DNA of 64,000 bases, from positions 124,001-188,000 of the forward strand of contig JAJTTP010000025.1 of assembly GCA_023313575.1 (NCBI GenBank), given 5' to 3'. The translations under genes were made by a program, and so were the position numbers. Position 1 is the first letter of the stretch, and each line of letters starts with the position of its first letter. The notes under the pieces are model-generated. The model ran no database searches and was not told the DNA's origin. It saw nothing but the letters and a program-made list of their open reading frames with translations. The DNA is from Eutypella sp. D-1 (lineage: Eukaryota; Ascomycota; Sordariomycetes; Xylariales; Diatrypaceae). This document shows, one piece after another, positions 49,201 through 60,720 of this stretch.

Positions 49201-51714
49201 AGAGCCGATGCCTAGGTACTTGTACCTGAGTAGTTATTAGGTCATTGTCCCACCTCTAGGCCCCTTTCTTTCTTACAGTCTCCGTCCCTTCGCATATCGC
49301 ATATGGTGTACTATGTAGTAGATAGGTACAAACGAGTACGCGGATATTATATTACACGTTCATACATTAAAAAGAACCTCCAATGGTTAGTTATTAGATC
49401 CTTCGCTCTTCTTATTCACTATAACGTAGAAAGCGGGAAGTATTTACTAATAGCAGTTGTGGCGTTGTACCTCAATAACTAGCTCCGGCCAGTTTAGCTA
49501 ATAAGTAGCCGCCATTATCCCACTTTTACTCATCAACCAAAGAAAACCTGAGAGTCTTTTTTTTGACTTTGCCATCCCTCTTTATCCCCCGAACTTTGCT
49601 AACCAATTTTTTCCTCGCCATCCCGTTTAAGTACATATTTAAACTTATCTTATGCCCATAATCGTCATACTGTCATACATATTACCGATAAGGTTACTTA
49701 GTACTTCTACGCCCGCATTTCCGCATTTCCACTTCCATCCACTCACCCATCCACCTCTAACAACCTACCTGATTCCGCTCTCATTCCCACTACACTACAC
49801 TGCATTGGACAACTGCACTGCAACTGGAATACACTGCTACTGCTCTATCTAAGTATCAAATTAAACCTGAGAACAATGACAGTCTCCCATTCCATCAAGA
49901 CCCGGAATCCGTTTATGTATCGTTTACTCGGTCTCTAACACTTGCTGGAACCACCTCGAGGTTCCTCCTAACCACGTGAAAATACCGAAAATACCGAATC
50001 TTGGAAAATATAACAGACTCACCTTCCTCTACTTCGAACCATTCAATTTACCTCGATTTGGTCATCGGGAAGTCTTGGCCTCCGCCATTAACACCTAAAT
50101 ACCCAGAATACCTACAATTACCTTGAACCCACCACACACCTGCATAGCCCACCTACAATAGGTACCTAAGTCAATCAATCACCTAAGTCACCTCGGCCGC
50201 TTTCTACTTTCCATTTTCCGCGGTCCATAGGCCAAGGTCTACCTACCGGTTCAACGGCACACGGTCTACGTTATCAACTTGACTATTGATTGAATATTGA
50301 ATTGCTGTGGATTTGCTTCTTCCTATTATACACAGCAATCATTATCTTATCCGCCGCCTACACCTACGCCTATCTATCTACTACCTATTGTACTTCCGTC
50401 CAATCTTCTGCTTGCCTATTCTAGGGCTGCCAAAGATTGAGGCTTTTCTAGGTTTTCTTACTTCTTCTTATATACCTAAGTAGCCTATACAGGTAGTATT
50501 CCTTCCCTGTGTCACAAGCAAAAGGAGCAATCTCGTCAGCACACCACCATTACCACCCTCTCCAGGGAGAGTTCAACGACCAACGCCACTACCAGTGTTC
50601 CAGGTTAATATCTACATCCGCATTTTCAGTGTTGGCTTTACCAGTCAGCCATTAAGTTTCTATAATAAAAACCTTCTGGACGACCAGGATCCCAGCATAC
50701 TTCTTCTCTGCATTAGATCAACGAGACCCGTCCAAAGTCTTTCCAGACCCTAAAATCAAAAGGAGACCAACCATCCCCCGTAAGGTCTACCTAGTCTCTA
50801 CCTACGTTTATACCTAATCCCTTAAGTGCATACCACCACTGCATACACACATAAGTACCCGGGTACTTATACACCATTATACGACTACAACTACCGGCCG
50901 GTGCTGCCATTACCACCACCATTCCCACTACCTACCCCTACCTAGGTACCTACAGTTAGCTACAGCAAAAGTTCGGTACACAGTGGAAATCCAAACACCC
51001 CCCCACGAACCCCCCCCCTTCAAGCCCCTCAAACCCGCCTGTGTACATACCTACGTACCCAAGGTACACACTATAATAGGGCCTACAAGACAAGCTACAT
51101 ATTGTCGTAGCTTACAATTACAGTGCCTACCTGGGCATTGTATTGTACCTAGACTATCCTTACCTAACGCGAGATAACTTTCCTGGGTTGTCTGGCTTGC
51201 CTGCTTAGGTGGTTACGACACTACTAAGAGGAAAAATAACGAAAAAGAAGAAGGAAAAAAAACCCATTTAACTCGTCCCGCTTGTACCTCTCGTCTTCCT
51301 CTATTCCCCCCCTTTCCCTTCTCTTTTCCCTTTCCACACAAAACCACCAAGAAGGGGTCTTCACTGCCGTTTTGTATCTCGTTATTCGAGTCGCCAACAC
51401 CTGGGCTTAGCCCACCCCGGCGATCTTTCGCCGCCACTACTAATAATCTCATTTACTGGACATACTCAGCGTTTACAATTCGCTGTCGATTCCCACTTGC
51501 CTTCCAGGTCTGTTCGTCAAGCAGCGCTACCATCTTAAGGTACTACTACTGGTTATTGCCCCACTATCACCGGACCAGGTCTCTTGGATTACTAGGGTTA
51601 ATCAACGGCACACATTAACACCCGCCTGTCTACCTGTACGCATAACCCGTAACCCGCAACCCACGACAACGCCATTTTTAATTTGGTCATACCTTCTGGT
51701 ATCCCTTTCCGGAA

Positions 51715-53271
51715 ATGCCGACGACTTCTGAACGGACAGCCTCGCCAATCGCGTCTGCGCCATCTTCCATCAAATCCGTTGAATCTTCAAAGAAGTCCCC
51801 CAGGTTAAACCCCCAGAATGGACAACCGGTTCAGCCTATCAACGGCGCTCTGGCCCCCGAGGCTACCCCAAAGCACCCCGAGAAGTCGTCAATCAAGAAC
51901 CGGTTAACCAGGATGTTTTCCAATAAGGATGAGGTCCCTAAGCAACCATTCAACGACCCCTCCCAGCCTTCCAGCCGCCGTCCGACCCCGGCCCCGCCTG
52001 CCGCAGCCCCCGTCAATGGTAACGGCGGTGCACCTGTCAAGACAAACGTCCCAAGTCGCAATCCTTCTGCGGCTGACCAGGCAGTCGCTGCAAAGGTGAC
52101 TCATGCTACCCAAAGATATGTTGCCAATCCAGAGGCACCGGGCGGTCATGAGCACCATCTCAAAGGCAGCAAGCGCCAGGAGAAACTCTCCGATATGTGG
52201 AAGACTCTGCTTGGCAGAAGGCAAGAAGAGGCCCCTACTGCTGATCTATCCCTGGTGTCCAACTGGGTCGATACCCTGAAGCAGGAGAAGGAAAGCATGG
52301 CAAACGACAAGAAAGGCGGCCCCAACGCGAGCAGCACCCTCACGCAAAAGTATGGAAAGTGCCAGGAAGTAGTGGGCCGTGGCGCCTTCGGTATCGTGCG
52401 GATATCGCACAAGAAGCTGGACAATGGCGAGAAGCTCTTTGCCGTGAAGGAATTTCGACGCCGGCCAGAGGAGAGCGAAAAGAAGTATAGCAAGCGACTC
52501 ACGGCTGAATTCTGCATCTCTTCGTCTCTCCGCCATCCTAATGTCATTCATACGTTGGATCTCCTGAAGGACAACAAAGGCGACTACTGCGAAGTCATGG
52601 AGTATTGCTCGGGAGGTGATCTATATACGCTTGTGCTGGCTGCCGGTAAACTGGAAGTCGTCGAGGCCGACTGTTTCTTCAAGCAGATGATGCGGGGTGT
52701 CGAGTATATGCACGAGATGGGTGTTGCGCACCGCGACCTGAAGCCGGAGAACCTGCTCTTAACCAGTCATGGTGCGCTGAAGATAACGGACTTCGGAAAT
52801 GGCGAGTGTTTCCGCATGGCTTGGGAGAACGATGCCCACATGGTTTCCGGCCTGTGCGGATCGGCTCCTTACATTGCGCCGGAGGAATATATCGACAGGG
52901 AATTCGATGCCAGGGCTGTCGACATCTGGGCATGCGGCGTCATTTATATGGCGATGCGCACGGGAAGACATCTCTGGCGCGTAGCGAAGAAGGATGAGGA
53001 TGAGTTCTACCAGCGGTACCTGGACGGCCGTCGCGACGAGGAAGGGTACGGCCCGATCGAATCGTTACACCGTGTAAGTGACACTTCGAATTCTATGATT
53101 CAGCAGGTCTGGCCAAGTACTAACAGAGGGACATAATAGGCGCGGTGTCGTAACGTCATCTATTCGATTTTAGATCCCAACCCCTCGCGGCGCATTACAG
53201 CGTCCCAGGTCCTCAAGTCCGAGTGGGGCCGGGAAATCAAGCTATGCAAGGCCGGCGAAGAGGGTCTTTAA
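51715..53271 (+). CDS. HAL4: HAL4/SAT4-type Ser/Thr protein kinase (Npr1/Hal5 family)
   Basis: Two exons, 51715-53073 and 53140-53271, give 496 residues. The intron starts GTAAGT, contains a perfect TACTAAC branch site and ends TAG. The first ~200 residues are Ser/Pro-rich and disordered. The kinase domain follows: Gly loop GRGAFG near 221, ATP lysine in FAVKEF (K245), catalytic loop HRDLKPEN (D341), and DFGNGECF starting at D359, the fungal Npr1/Hal family form of the DFG region. [14 protein letters not shown] and [24 protein letters not shown] are also characteristic. Exon 2 completes the C-lobe ([20 protein letters not shown]). In yeast, Hal4 and Hal5 stabilise the Trk potassium transporters at the plasma membrane and confer salt tolerance. 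Family membership is firm; I cannot separate HAL4 from HAL5 rigorously, though a single Hal4/Sat4-like gene is usual in filamentous fungi. Confidence 0.88.
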
Positions 53272-55052
53272 CAGACACTAGCCGCCGCGTTGGCCGGGGT
53301 TGGCTGGATTCATCTCCCAGGCCGCAGCACGGACCCGAAGCTCGGCGCCGGCATTATACCTATGTGAGAGTCCCCTCGTCCGGAAGACGAGGATGATTCC
53401 TGGTCATCATGATCATCACGCACGCACGCGCACATACGAATATGCGTGCAGCAACAGCAGCAGAAACCCTCCTAGTGAGGCCGCGAACGACGACGACGAC
53501 GACGACTCGAGCAGGAGTTCCTAGATGTACGGGGGTGGCGCCTGGAAAGGAAACGGGGGAGGGAGGAAAGGAACTTCGTTAAAAACATTGCGAGGAGTCG
53601 GGCGCAACGAAATGTTTTTTTGTTCTTTTGATTTTTGTATTTTGTCCTATCCTCTCTCTCGTCGTCGTTAAACCCCGATCGATGCCTTCTACTACTTAAC
53701 TTACTACTACAAAGTAAAAACTTTTACCTAAGACGACGGATCTGTGCATTGCCTCGAAGCTGTCGTGGTTATTTGTTTGTTCGGTGAGGTGAGGTATGCC
53801 CGTGATGACTGAAGTGATGCGTGCTACTGCCACTTGATCCCGCTTTTGTACATAACATGTTCGAGGGAGAGAAACACGGCATGTGCCCTGAACCAGTAAG
53901 TAAGTGAACTATGCACACGGGGTTCATGTGCTCCTGTGTAGGAGTCACGCCTGGTCCGTATGCGACGTCTCTCCGTAAACTCACGAGGTACTTATCGCCG
54001 GAGACGTCGCCGTCTCCCTTTTCCTTCTATCTATGTAGTCATACCCAAGTCTAGATAGCCAAGCTGCCACAGGGCCAGTGTGCTGCTGCACGCAGTTTTA
54101 AGCTTCGAACTCCTTACTTAGTGCAGGCTCAAGTATCCCCTTCTTCTTTTTTCTCACTCTCACATTCATATACCTACTTAAATAGCCAGCAGATGGACCC
54201 GCTCCTCTTCCCCAAACCGCCCCACATCCCAGCCCCCCCACACTACTCCCTCCCGCCTCCCGTATCCTCTGCTCTGCAGACCCGGCGCTGTCACGGAATT
54301 TAAGGCTTTGCATCCATATGAGAACGATTTTACTATCTAGGTATTTTAGACCCTTCCCCGGCCCCCCCCCCCCCCCCGGGGGGCTAGGTCGCAGCTTTTG
54401 TGTTGTCGTTTCCTATCCCGCGGGGTAGATTTGAGGCGGGGCGGGGCGGGGGTAGGGGTGGGATAATAGGGGTTGGGTTGTATCTTGTATGGAGATGGCG
54501 GCTGCGCGTATATACATAGCCCAGGTAGTATATTGTGTGGTATACACGGCCCAGCCCTTGCTATTTACTGCTGACCTACTTTGAGAAAGGGATATTATTT
54601 AGGTGGGGATTTGATTGTAAGCATAAGGATGACGTGTACCAGCTGATGTTCCACGGTCATCTTCAGACCATATCGTCTGCGTATAGATGGTGAATGGCGT
54701 TGTCTGCGTACCTGTAATCGAATGTAATTTCGATTACGAACTTACTGCGTAGGTCTGCCATTGCTATTAACGAATGTGATCTCATCCAGGCATAATAGAA
54801 ATATGAAGTTAGATATCACGATTGGTAGAGAACTTCAATATCAGTACCTAGTCCCTCAACCTCGCAACACTATAACGACCTTACCAGAAGGGTGTTTTTT
54901 ATAGAGACAGGAGCCTTCCACCATCCCACGCTTAAGCCGAGTAAGGTGTGTCAGCAGTTTACCACTCTGCATGCACTCTGTGCCGGGATGGTGCAGGTTT
55001 CCTGTGCCCGCCGATAATGGACCAATAGTCCATGATGGTCTCAGCCTAGCAG
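53272..55052. other. 3' flank of the HAL4-type kinase gene up to the inverted-repeat element
   Basis: No supported gene. It includes a GAC repeat (53487-53505), an ACGC repeat (53418-53430), a C run (54362-54377) and GGCGGGGC-type repeats (54436-54462). Sequence just before 55053 looks single-copy. Confidence 0.5.
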
Positions 55053-55085
55053 CACTGCTTTTTTAGCCCTTCCCGAGCAGTCTAA
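55053..55085 (+). repeat. Terminal repeat L1 (outermost left)
   Basis: CACTGCTTTTTTAGCCCT then TCCCGAGCAGTCTA. It pairs with the inverted copy at 61154-61186, with several mismatches after the first 18 bases. Confidence 0.75.
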
Positions 55086-55155
55086 GATATATATAGTCAC
55101 TTATACCGCCCAATAGAATGCCCAGATTAGACATACTTGTTTTTGCCAGGGCTTT

Positions 55156-55190
55156 CACTGCTTTTTTAGGCCGCGCGAGGGTGTTAAGGA
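55156..55190 (+). repeat. Terminal repeat L2
   Basis: The core is followed by GCCGCGCGAGGGTGTTAAGG, which is shared with the inverted copies ending at 60978 and 60803 but not with L1, L3 or L4. Confidence 0.75.
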
Positions 55191-55558
55191 ATGGACTATA
55201 CGCGCTATGGGTGTAACCTCGTGTAGGACGCAAGGCTTTCTATGCGCATGTACAGAGTAGCAAGGCAGGTCGCCAGTTAAGCGAGCCTCCGTGAGGAAAG
55301 TTACGATGGGACACTGCCGAACGGTTAACACGGCCAGAACCTGACTTCTCTCTTCCCATTGCCTTTTCCGTCGTTCTAGGGACACCGAAGACTGTTGGGG
55401 AGACGGCAACAAGCCTAACTCTACGTGGGCATTTATATTGATTCCGCTAATAACTGGAAGAACTACCAGCTACCGTGGCTACCTCGGCCTTTCCTCCTAC
55501 TATGTACACCTGCAGCTCTATGATGCAACATGAGTTGGTTTGGAGCAGGTGTGGAGAT

Positions 55559-55743
55559 CACTGCTTTTTTAGCCCTCACGAACAAGATAGATAGTCTTGC
55601 TTGTAAGAAAAGGTCGGTGTAGTTAGGCTCAGCACCTTCAGCTCTAAAGGACGGAGGGGGGAGGTGCACTGCTTTTTTAGCCCTCACGAAGAGGATAAGT
55701 CCAAGTAAGAAAGGTTGGTGCAATTAGGCTCAGCCGCCAAGCC
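55559..55743 (+). repeat. Terminal repeats L3 and L4 as a 108-bp tandem duplication
   Basis: Copies begin at 55559 and 55667. Both read core + CCCTCACGAA, then diverged sequence, then a shared TTAGGCTCAGC block (about 55623 and 55725). A recent tandem duplication of an element end is the simplest explanation. Confidence 0.75.
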
Positions 55744-56295
55744 CAGTCTTGCTTGACGGATACATTACCCGACATGTCATCAGGCGATGATTATCTTTAT
55801 ATTCCATCCGCAATAGCCTCTCGCTATGAACATTAGGATCCCCGTAGACGAATACGTAAATGGACGGATACGCAGTGGTGTAAATAATGCTCATAGTCCT
55901 ACAGGCACATAGATTCGCCAGACTCCTTTCTAAAGCAGGAAGTATAGTCATCAAAGGCCAAAGAAGAGGGAACCCAGCTCTTATTACACCAGGTCGTCCT
56001 CGGAACGGACTGTAAGTGCTTCCCAGACATTCCATAGTTGTCTCGGCATCAATTGACTTCACACCTTGCCTACCAAGCCCATAGTTCTTGATGGGTTCTA
56101 CACTATATCACCTCTGTTGATATCAAGCTACTATAAAGACGATGTCGTGATTCTATGCTTCGGTCTATGAGCTGTAGCACAATATCATATTCATTCACTC
56201 ATTTATGCCCAACGTCGTATTCAATACTCGCTGAGTGTGGACATTGTCAAAGACTCGGCGCGACGAATAACTGGCGTACTATGAAGTATCAACAC

Positions 56296-58254
56296 TTACC
56301 CAAGCTTGATCTCGGACCAACGAGCATTTTCGAAAGCTGCCTTGAAAACCTTGCCCAGCGCGACTCTTTCCCACAAACACCTCTCAGTATCGCGCTCAAG
56401 GAGCAAGACGTAATAGAGATCCCACCGTGACTCCTCCATCTCATTTGGGATATAGTACGTCCAGCTCGGGCACTCCTCTTTGGTGAATGCCTTGGCGTCG
56501 GAAATCGCGATGAAGTGAGACCGTCGGCTCTTAACTCCTGACATCCACTCATCTGGTACTTCTATGGAGTCACACCAGTCCCCGCCGTCATCGGCAATAT
56601 CACACCTCAACAATTGTCTTTGGGGACTGGTACCTTCTATATTCGCCGACGAGCCTCGAGTCGTGCCGTACAACTCCATGATCAAGGTGTCGAATTGTAG
56701 AATTGGTATGTATTTAAGATTCTTTGGCAGATCTTGACGGGGATTCTCGAAACTAGATATCGGTCCCTTTTTCTTGCTGCAAAACGGGTTGTCGGGAATG
56801 ATGTGGTCAAAGTCCTCTGGTTTTGGTCGAGGCCCAGGTCTGGATAGTGGGTGGGTCTCCTCGGACTTAATTCTCGAGTTCGGCATCATTGTAAACCCGC
56901 GGCACTCATATGCCCCTTTTCCCACACGATAGGTAATCTTCCTAAACTCGGGGCTTGAATTTCTAGGATTTCCGCTCGTCTCGTCTAAGAACCTTGTGGA
57001 CTTAGTATTGGTGCTCAGGGGTCGTGGCTGTGAGCGGCTGGAGCGAGTCGGAGATCTGCCTCCACCTATGGGAGATGGAGATCGTGTGGTTCTGCGACGA
57101 GACGGATTTGTGACTGGCTTCCTGCTGGAGTTTGAAGAAGGGCCTGTGATCTCTATTGCATCTTCAAGTGCCGGCCTCCAGTCTTCGCTTGCGTCAAAGC
57201 CATTCCACCGGTCTTCGTCATAGATTTCCCTGCCACGTGTTTGGCGGGCTTTATCCCTCAGAGGGCGTACATACCCCTTTTCGTCTCTTACGTGCCATTT
57301 GATGGAGGTATGATGCTCTAGCCACTGACGGGTATTCACCAGACATCCCTCAAGCACATCTTCATGGTATACCACCTGCCCACCCGTCCCCCCTTCGCCC
57401 ATCCAACCGCACCATGACCAACTAAAAAACTCTACGACATCAAGTAAATTGTCATCAGGCTGACAATTACATTTTCCCGTCGACTTCACAGTACACTCTG
57501 CATTATGAGCCGAGTGCTTTGCTCTACCCTTCCTGCGGCGGATAAGAGGTTTCGTCGGGGCCCACAGCAAGGTGATGTCGAAGTGTGAAGTCGGCAGGCC
57601 AAAGGAAAACCTCTCCTTGTTCATATGCCATTGCAAAGGTCAGATTATGCCCTCGAAAGCAGAAAGGATGTCCTGAGGGTTCGTCAAGTTGCGACCCGTA
57701 TACAGCCTCACGTATCTCATGTAAACCCAAATTGGGCGGCGCTTCATCTCGTCGAGTGATTGTAAGGGTGAATCCGTGCGATTGGGAGACCATCCGTTTC
57801 CGCTGGCGGATGACTTCAAACATACCAGCAAAACGACACTGAAAGTAGATTCTACCTTCTTCGAAGATCAGGCACCTTCGGGACAGAATCTGCTCCTGAA
57901 AAGTCCAGGCCCGTTTGCTCCACGTCGAGTCGTAGATCACCACATCGAGAGGCCGAGTAACTAGAATGCGGGTTCCAGGTGAATACTCGATAATATTGGG
58001 GGATTCTGACGTGTCGTTCTTCCCCACAGCGTTCTAAATTGTGCCTTTGGGGGTCGAGTGCAAACCTCGCAGAAGAGGTGCCGCGGCACGCAGCCCACAC
58101 TCTCAGCGTCACCATCCGCAGCGCATGTGGTGAAGTGCGCGTGTCCATATAGGAAGTGCATGGTGGCTGCATTGTTACTCCAGCAAATGAAACTATCCTG
58201 AACGATGCAAAGCGAGTGACTCCGGGGGTTGAAAAAGCGCCTGCTAGAACTCAC
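56296..58254 (-). pseudogene. HET-domain (heterokaryon incompatibility) gene, truncated and broken
   Basis: HET-domain blocks appear in order on the minus strand but in different frames. SLCIVQD...AATMHFLYGHAHFTTCAADGD lies at about 58212-58110. WSKRAWTFQEQILSRRCLIF...IYFQCR lies within 58027-57840. YTGRNLTNPQDILSAFEGI lies at about 57725-57645. RFSFGLPTSHFDITLLW lies just below 57615 and continues as an open frame of 440 codons to the stop at 56296. The breaks are: loss of the N-terminal HET motif (no ALSY-W-G-like block up to 58560), a frame change near 58030-58100 that a short GT-AG intron could explain, a frame change near 57837, and an in-frame TGA at 57642-57640. The C-terminal half ends in the usual WxEIxLG style. 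HET proteins trigger cell death when incompatible strains fuse; this copy should not make a full domain. Confidence 0.8.
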
Positions 58255-60301
58255 TCGCTATACGGTTAATCGATAGACGATGGACCGAATTTCGAAGATC
58301 CATCCACCTATATATTCATTCCGTCCTTCCTCCCATCTTATCTTTCCGTATAGACCCCATCACCATCCCTTAGGACCAGCGTTATATTTACTCGGCTTCT
58401 GGTGCTCCACGATTTGACGTAGTTTACCTCACGTAAGTTAGCAGTTGATGTAATGTCGTTTATCTGTACCCCTACGGATAGGCGCCTTTATCACGTACCT
58501 ACCTACCTACCTAATGGTTGGAAGGACGATGCTGTCCCCAAACACCCTCTCCCGGAACGGAAGGAACTAGAGCTTTTCAAAAGCTACAGCGAGAGCGGCT
58601 AGAGAATTGGCACGTGGCCGGCCAGACTCGAACTTCGATGTCGTCAGGCCGCCGCCGGCTGGCTCCTTGTCCCAGCCGATAGACGCATCATCCCAGCATA
58701 CTGGAAGAACTATTGCCAGCTCCACCAGATCCCCTTTCATAAATGCGTTTACCAACAGCCTCGTCGCCCGCGACCGGCCCCCGAGGCCGTCGCTACCGGT
58801 AATCAGGACCCATCTACAGACAGCGGTCTTCAAAAGGCCGGTCTACACAAAAGCATTCTCGTTATCGCCAACCCCTGGAAATAGGTAGGTACCTAAGTAG
58901 GTATGCAATTCTCGGGGTTCGGGTGCCCCAAGCTCGCACCTTCCGCCCCGCACCTGCCGGCAGCAACAACAATAGCTACGCGGGGGGAAGGTACGCCGGA
59001 GGAAGGTACGCGGAGGGGGGAGGGGAGGAGCTATAAGCTCCGATAGCTGCCCACTTTCCCAGCCCAAGTTCCACTGCGACGCTCTACCTGCACGGGTGGC
59101 GTAGTGGTGTATGGGTTAGACAAACTACCTTGGGGACGAGGAAGGGGTTTTCGTAGGCGGCCGGGGTTCGAATCTGTCTCAAGGCGGGGCGAGCATGGTA
59201 GGGCTCGCTCTCAGGTCAAAGGGATTAGATTCGTCCCCGGCGCCGAGCTTTTTGACTTTTCCCCCCCTTTTTTCTTTTCTTTTTGGCCTTTTAAATATAT
59301 ATACTTTTTGTTTTGGGAATGTTCGATGGGCTGTCTGCCGCATCTCTCCCGCATCTATTTCCAAGGAGCCATATGGGGGGGAAGGGGACATGTATCGGTT
59401 AGGTGAGGAGGAACCAGCTATCTCCCCTCTACCGTGACAGTAAAGAAGGCTAGATGGAGTAAACGGGTCTGGGGGCGGATATTATCCCGATTCAGCGCTG
59501 TTTCGCTGGCACATACATAGGATGGATTTCAAGTAAACCCGTCTGCTGATCCAACCAGGACCTCGGCAAGAACGAGGGGGCCCAGCATCAATATTTCTGA
59601 CAAACCATTCGCGTCGAGGAATCCCACCCAAGATCCTAACCAGTGGTAGGCTACCAAGGGCGAGGACCTTGGACAACCAATCCTGCAGTTTTATACCGAG
59701 GCCATGAACTTGTACGTCATAGTTTCAGGCTTGTCGGCGAGTATAGAAGATCCAACCAAGTCTCTAGAAGCGCTTGCCGAGGCGCAATATAATCGACGAC
59801 GCTGGCGACTAGTGTAGCTCTACTAAAATTTCCAATGTGGGTTTCAGGGGTCAAAAGTCTGCTGTTAGGGAATAACAGTACAAGAGTGAGAGGTGCCGCG
59901 TATACGATGGAGGCCCGCCGTAGTCACGTAATAAAATGTAGTAGGTATGACGCCCTGGCCAATAGTAAATATAAGGAAAGGGGAGGGGGGCAGCCCGCAT
60001 ATACAGACCTGGCTCTAAATAGCCACCCCCCTGGGTGGGTGGACTATATCCCCTGACAAAAACGTCGACCTCATTTCATCACGATTTCTCACATTAACAA
60101 ATTTGCTAAAGAGCGAGAGTCAGAGCCGCACCTGCTAAGACTAAAGTAATGGAGGAATCAATTTGGGACCTGTGTTACGCCTTGCCCACTTGCCGTGATA
60201 CATTGGGTAATGTATCCGTCGAGCGAGACTAATTGTAGTGGATTTGGTGGCTAAGCCTGACTGTACCACTTTATTCTAGATTAATATTACTACGTCAAAT
60301 C
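58255..60301. other. Interior of the inverted-repeat element upstream of the HET pseudogene
   Basis: No intact gene. An 88-codon frame (58833-58567, minus; VLITGSDGLGGRSRATRLLV...) has coding-like composition but matches nothing I know. A tRNA-like box A/box B pair lies at 59097-59175. The rest, including the 60.0-60.3 kb part, is AT-richer and without coding signal. No DDE, hATC or other transposase motif was found. Confidence 0.45.
59090..59282 (+). other. tRNA-like Pol III promoter signature (possible SINE or tRNA relic)
   Basis: TGGCGTAGTGGTGTATGG (59097-59114) fits the box A consensus, and GGGTTCGAATCT (59164-59175) fits box B. Thymine runs follow at 59249-59253 and 59269-59275, as at Pol III terminators. 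The spacing and poor pairing of the acceptor, D and T stems argue against a functional tRNA. A tRNA-derived short interspersed element or pseudo-tRNA is more likely. Confidence 0.35.
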
Positions 60302-60328
60302 CCCTTCGTGAGGGCTAAAATTGCAGTG
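60302..60328 (-). repeat. Terminal repeat R0, degenerate, innermost right
   Basis: Read on the minus strand it is CACTGCAATTTTAGCCCTCACGAAGGGG with two changes in the T run. It matches L3/L4 rather than the outer copies. Confidence 0.7.
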
Positions 60329-60720
60329 CAAATGAGGACGCGAAGCTGGACGTTGATGGTTCGCCAGCCGGGAAGGCGAATTACAGTAAAAGCGACCAGA
60401 GAAGAAAACCCTTGGCACCAGCGCATGCGACACTGAATGAATGACAAAGAACGAGGTGGACTCCCTTCAGCGAAAACGCCGCAAGCGTAAGTGCGAAATG
60501 CTGAAGTGGCCACGGTACCTAATGGTTGGTTATCAGTCACTCACCAAAGTAACGGACACAGAAGCATATATTAGGAAGACCTGGGCCAGTAGGCATCTCC
60601 TAAGTAATCTGCAGTGCCCCTGGAATCACAAAAGGGTTGAGAAAAATAGCAATATAGCACTGACGGTGTTATTCACACACCAGCTTCAACACATCAATTT
60701 CACCTGAAAAGTTGGGTCGG

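Larger units (their letters stand above)
37673..51714. other. 14-kb region without a supported gene, rich in G/C homopolymers
   Basis: No open frame shows a recognisable domain or credible splice chain. G/C runs of at least 13 bases lie at 39862-39877, 40106-40119, 41543-41558, 42379-42398, 43262-43279 and 44482-44494. A GTT/TTG array occurs at about 41660-41682, and palindromes of the CCTACCTAGGTAGG type occur at 38708-38720, 40495-40520, 45770-45788, 48230-48250 and 50938-50952. The last ~2 kb before the HAL4-type kinase are pyrimidine-rich on the plus strand and may be its promoter and long leader. Open frames around 38834-39131 and 39343-39770 were inspected; none is supported. Confidence 0.5.

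Noticed and set aside
58567..58833. 88-codon minus-strand frame inside the inverted-repeat element (VLITGSDGLGG...)
   Set aside because: Composition is coding-like, but it matches no family I know and an overlapping plus-strand frame exists. It could be a gene fragment; not supported enough to call.
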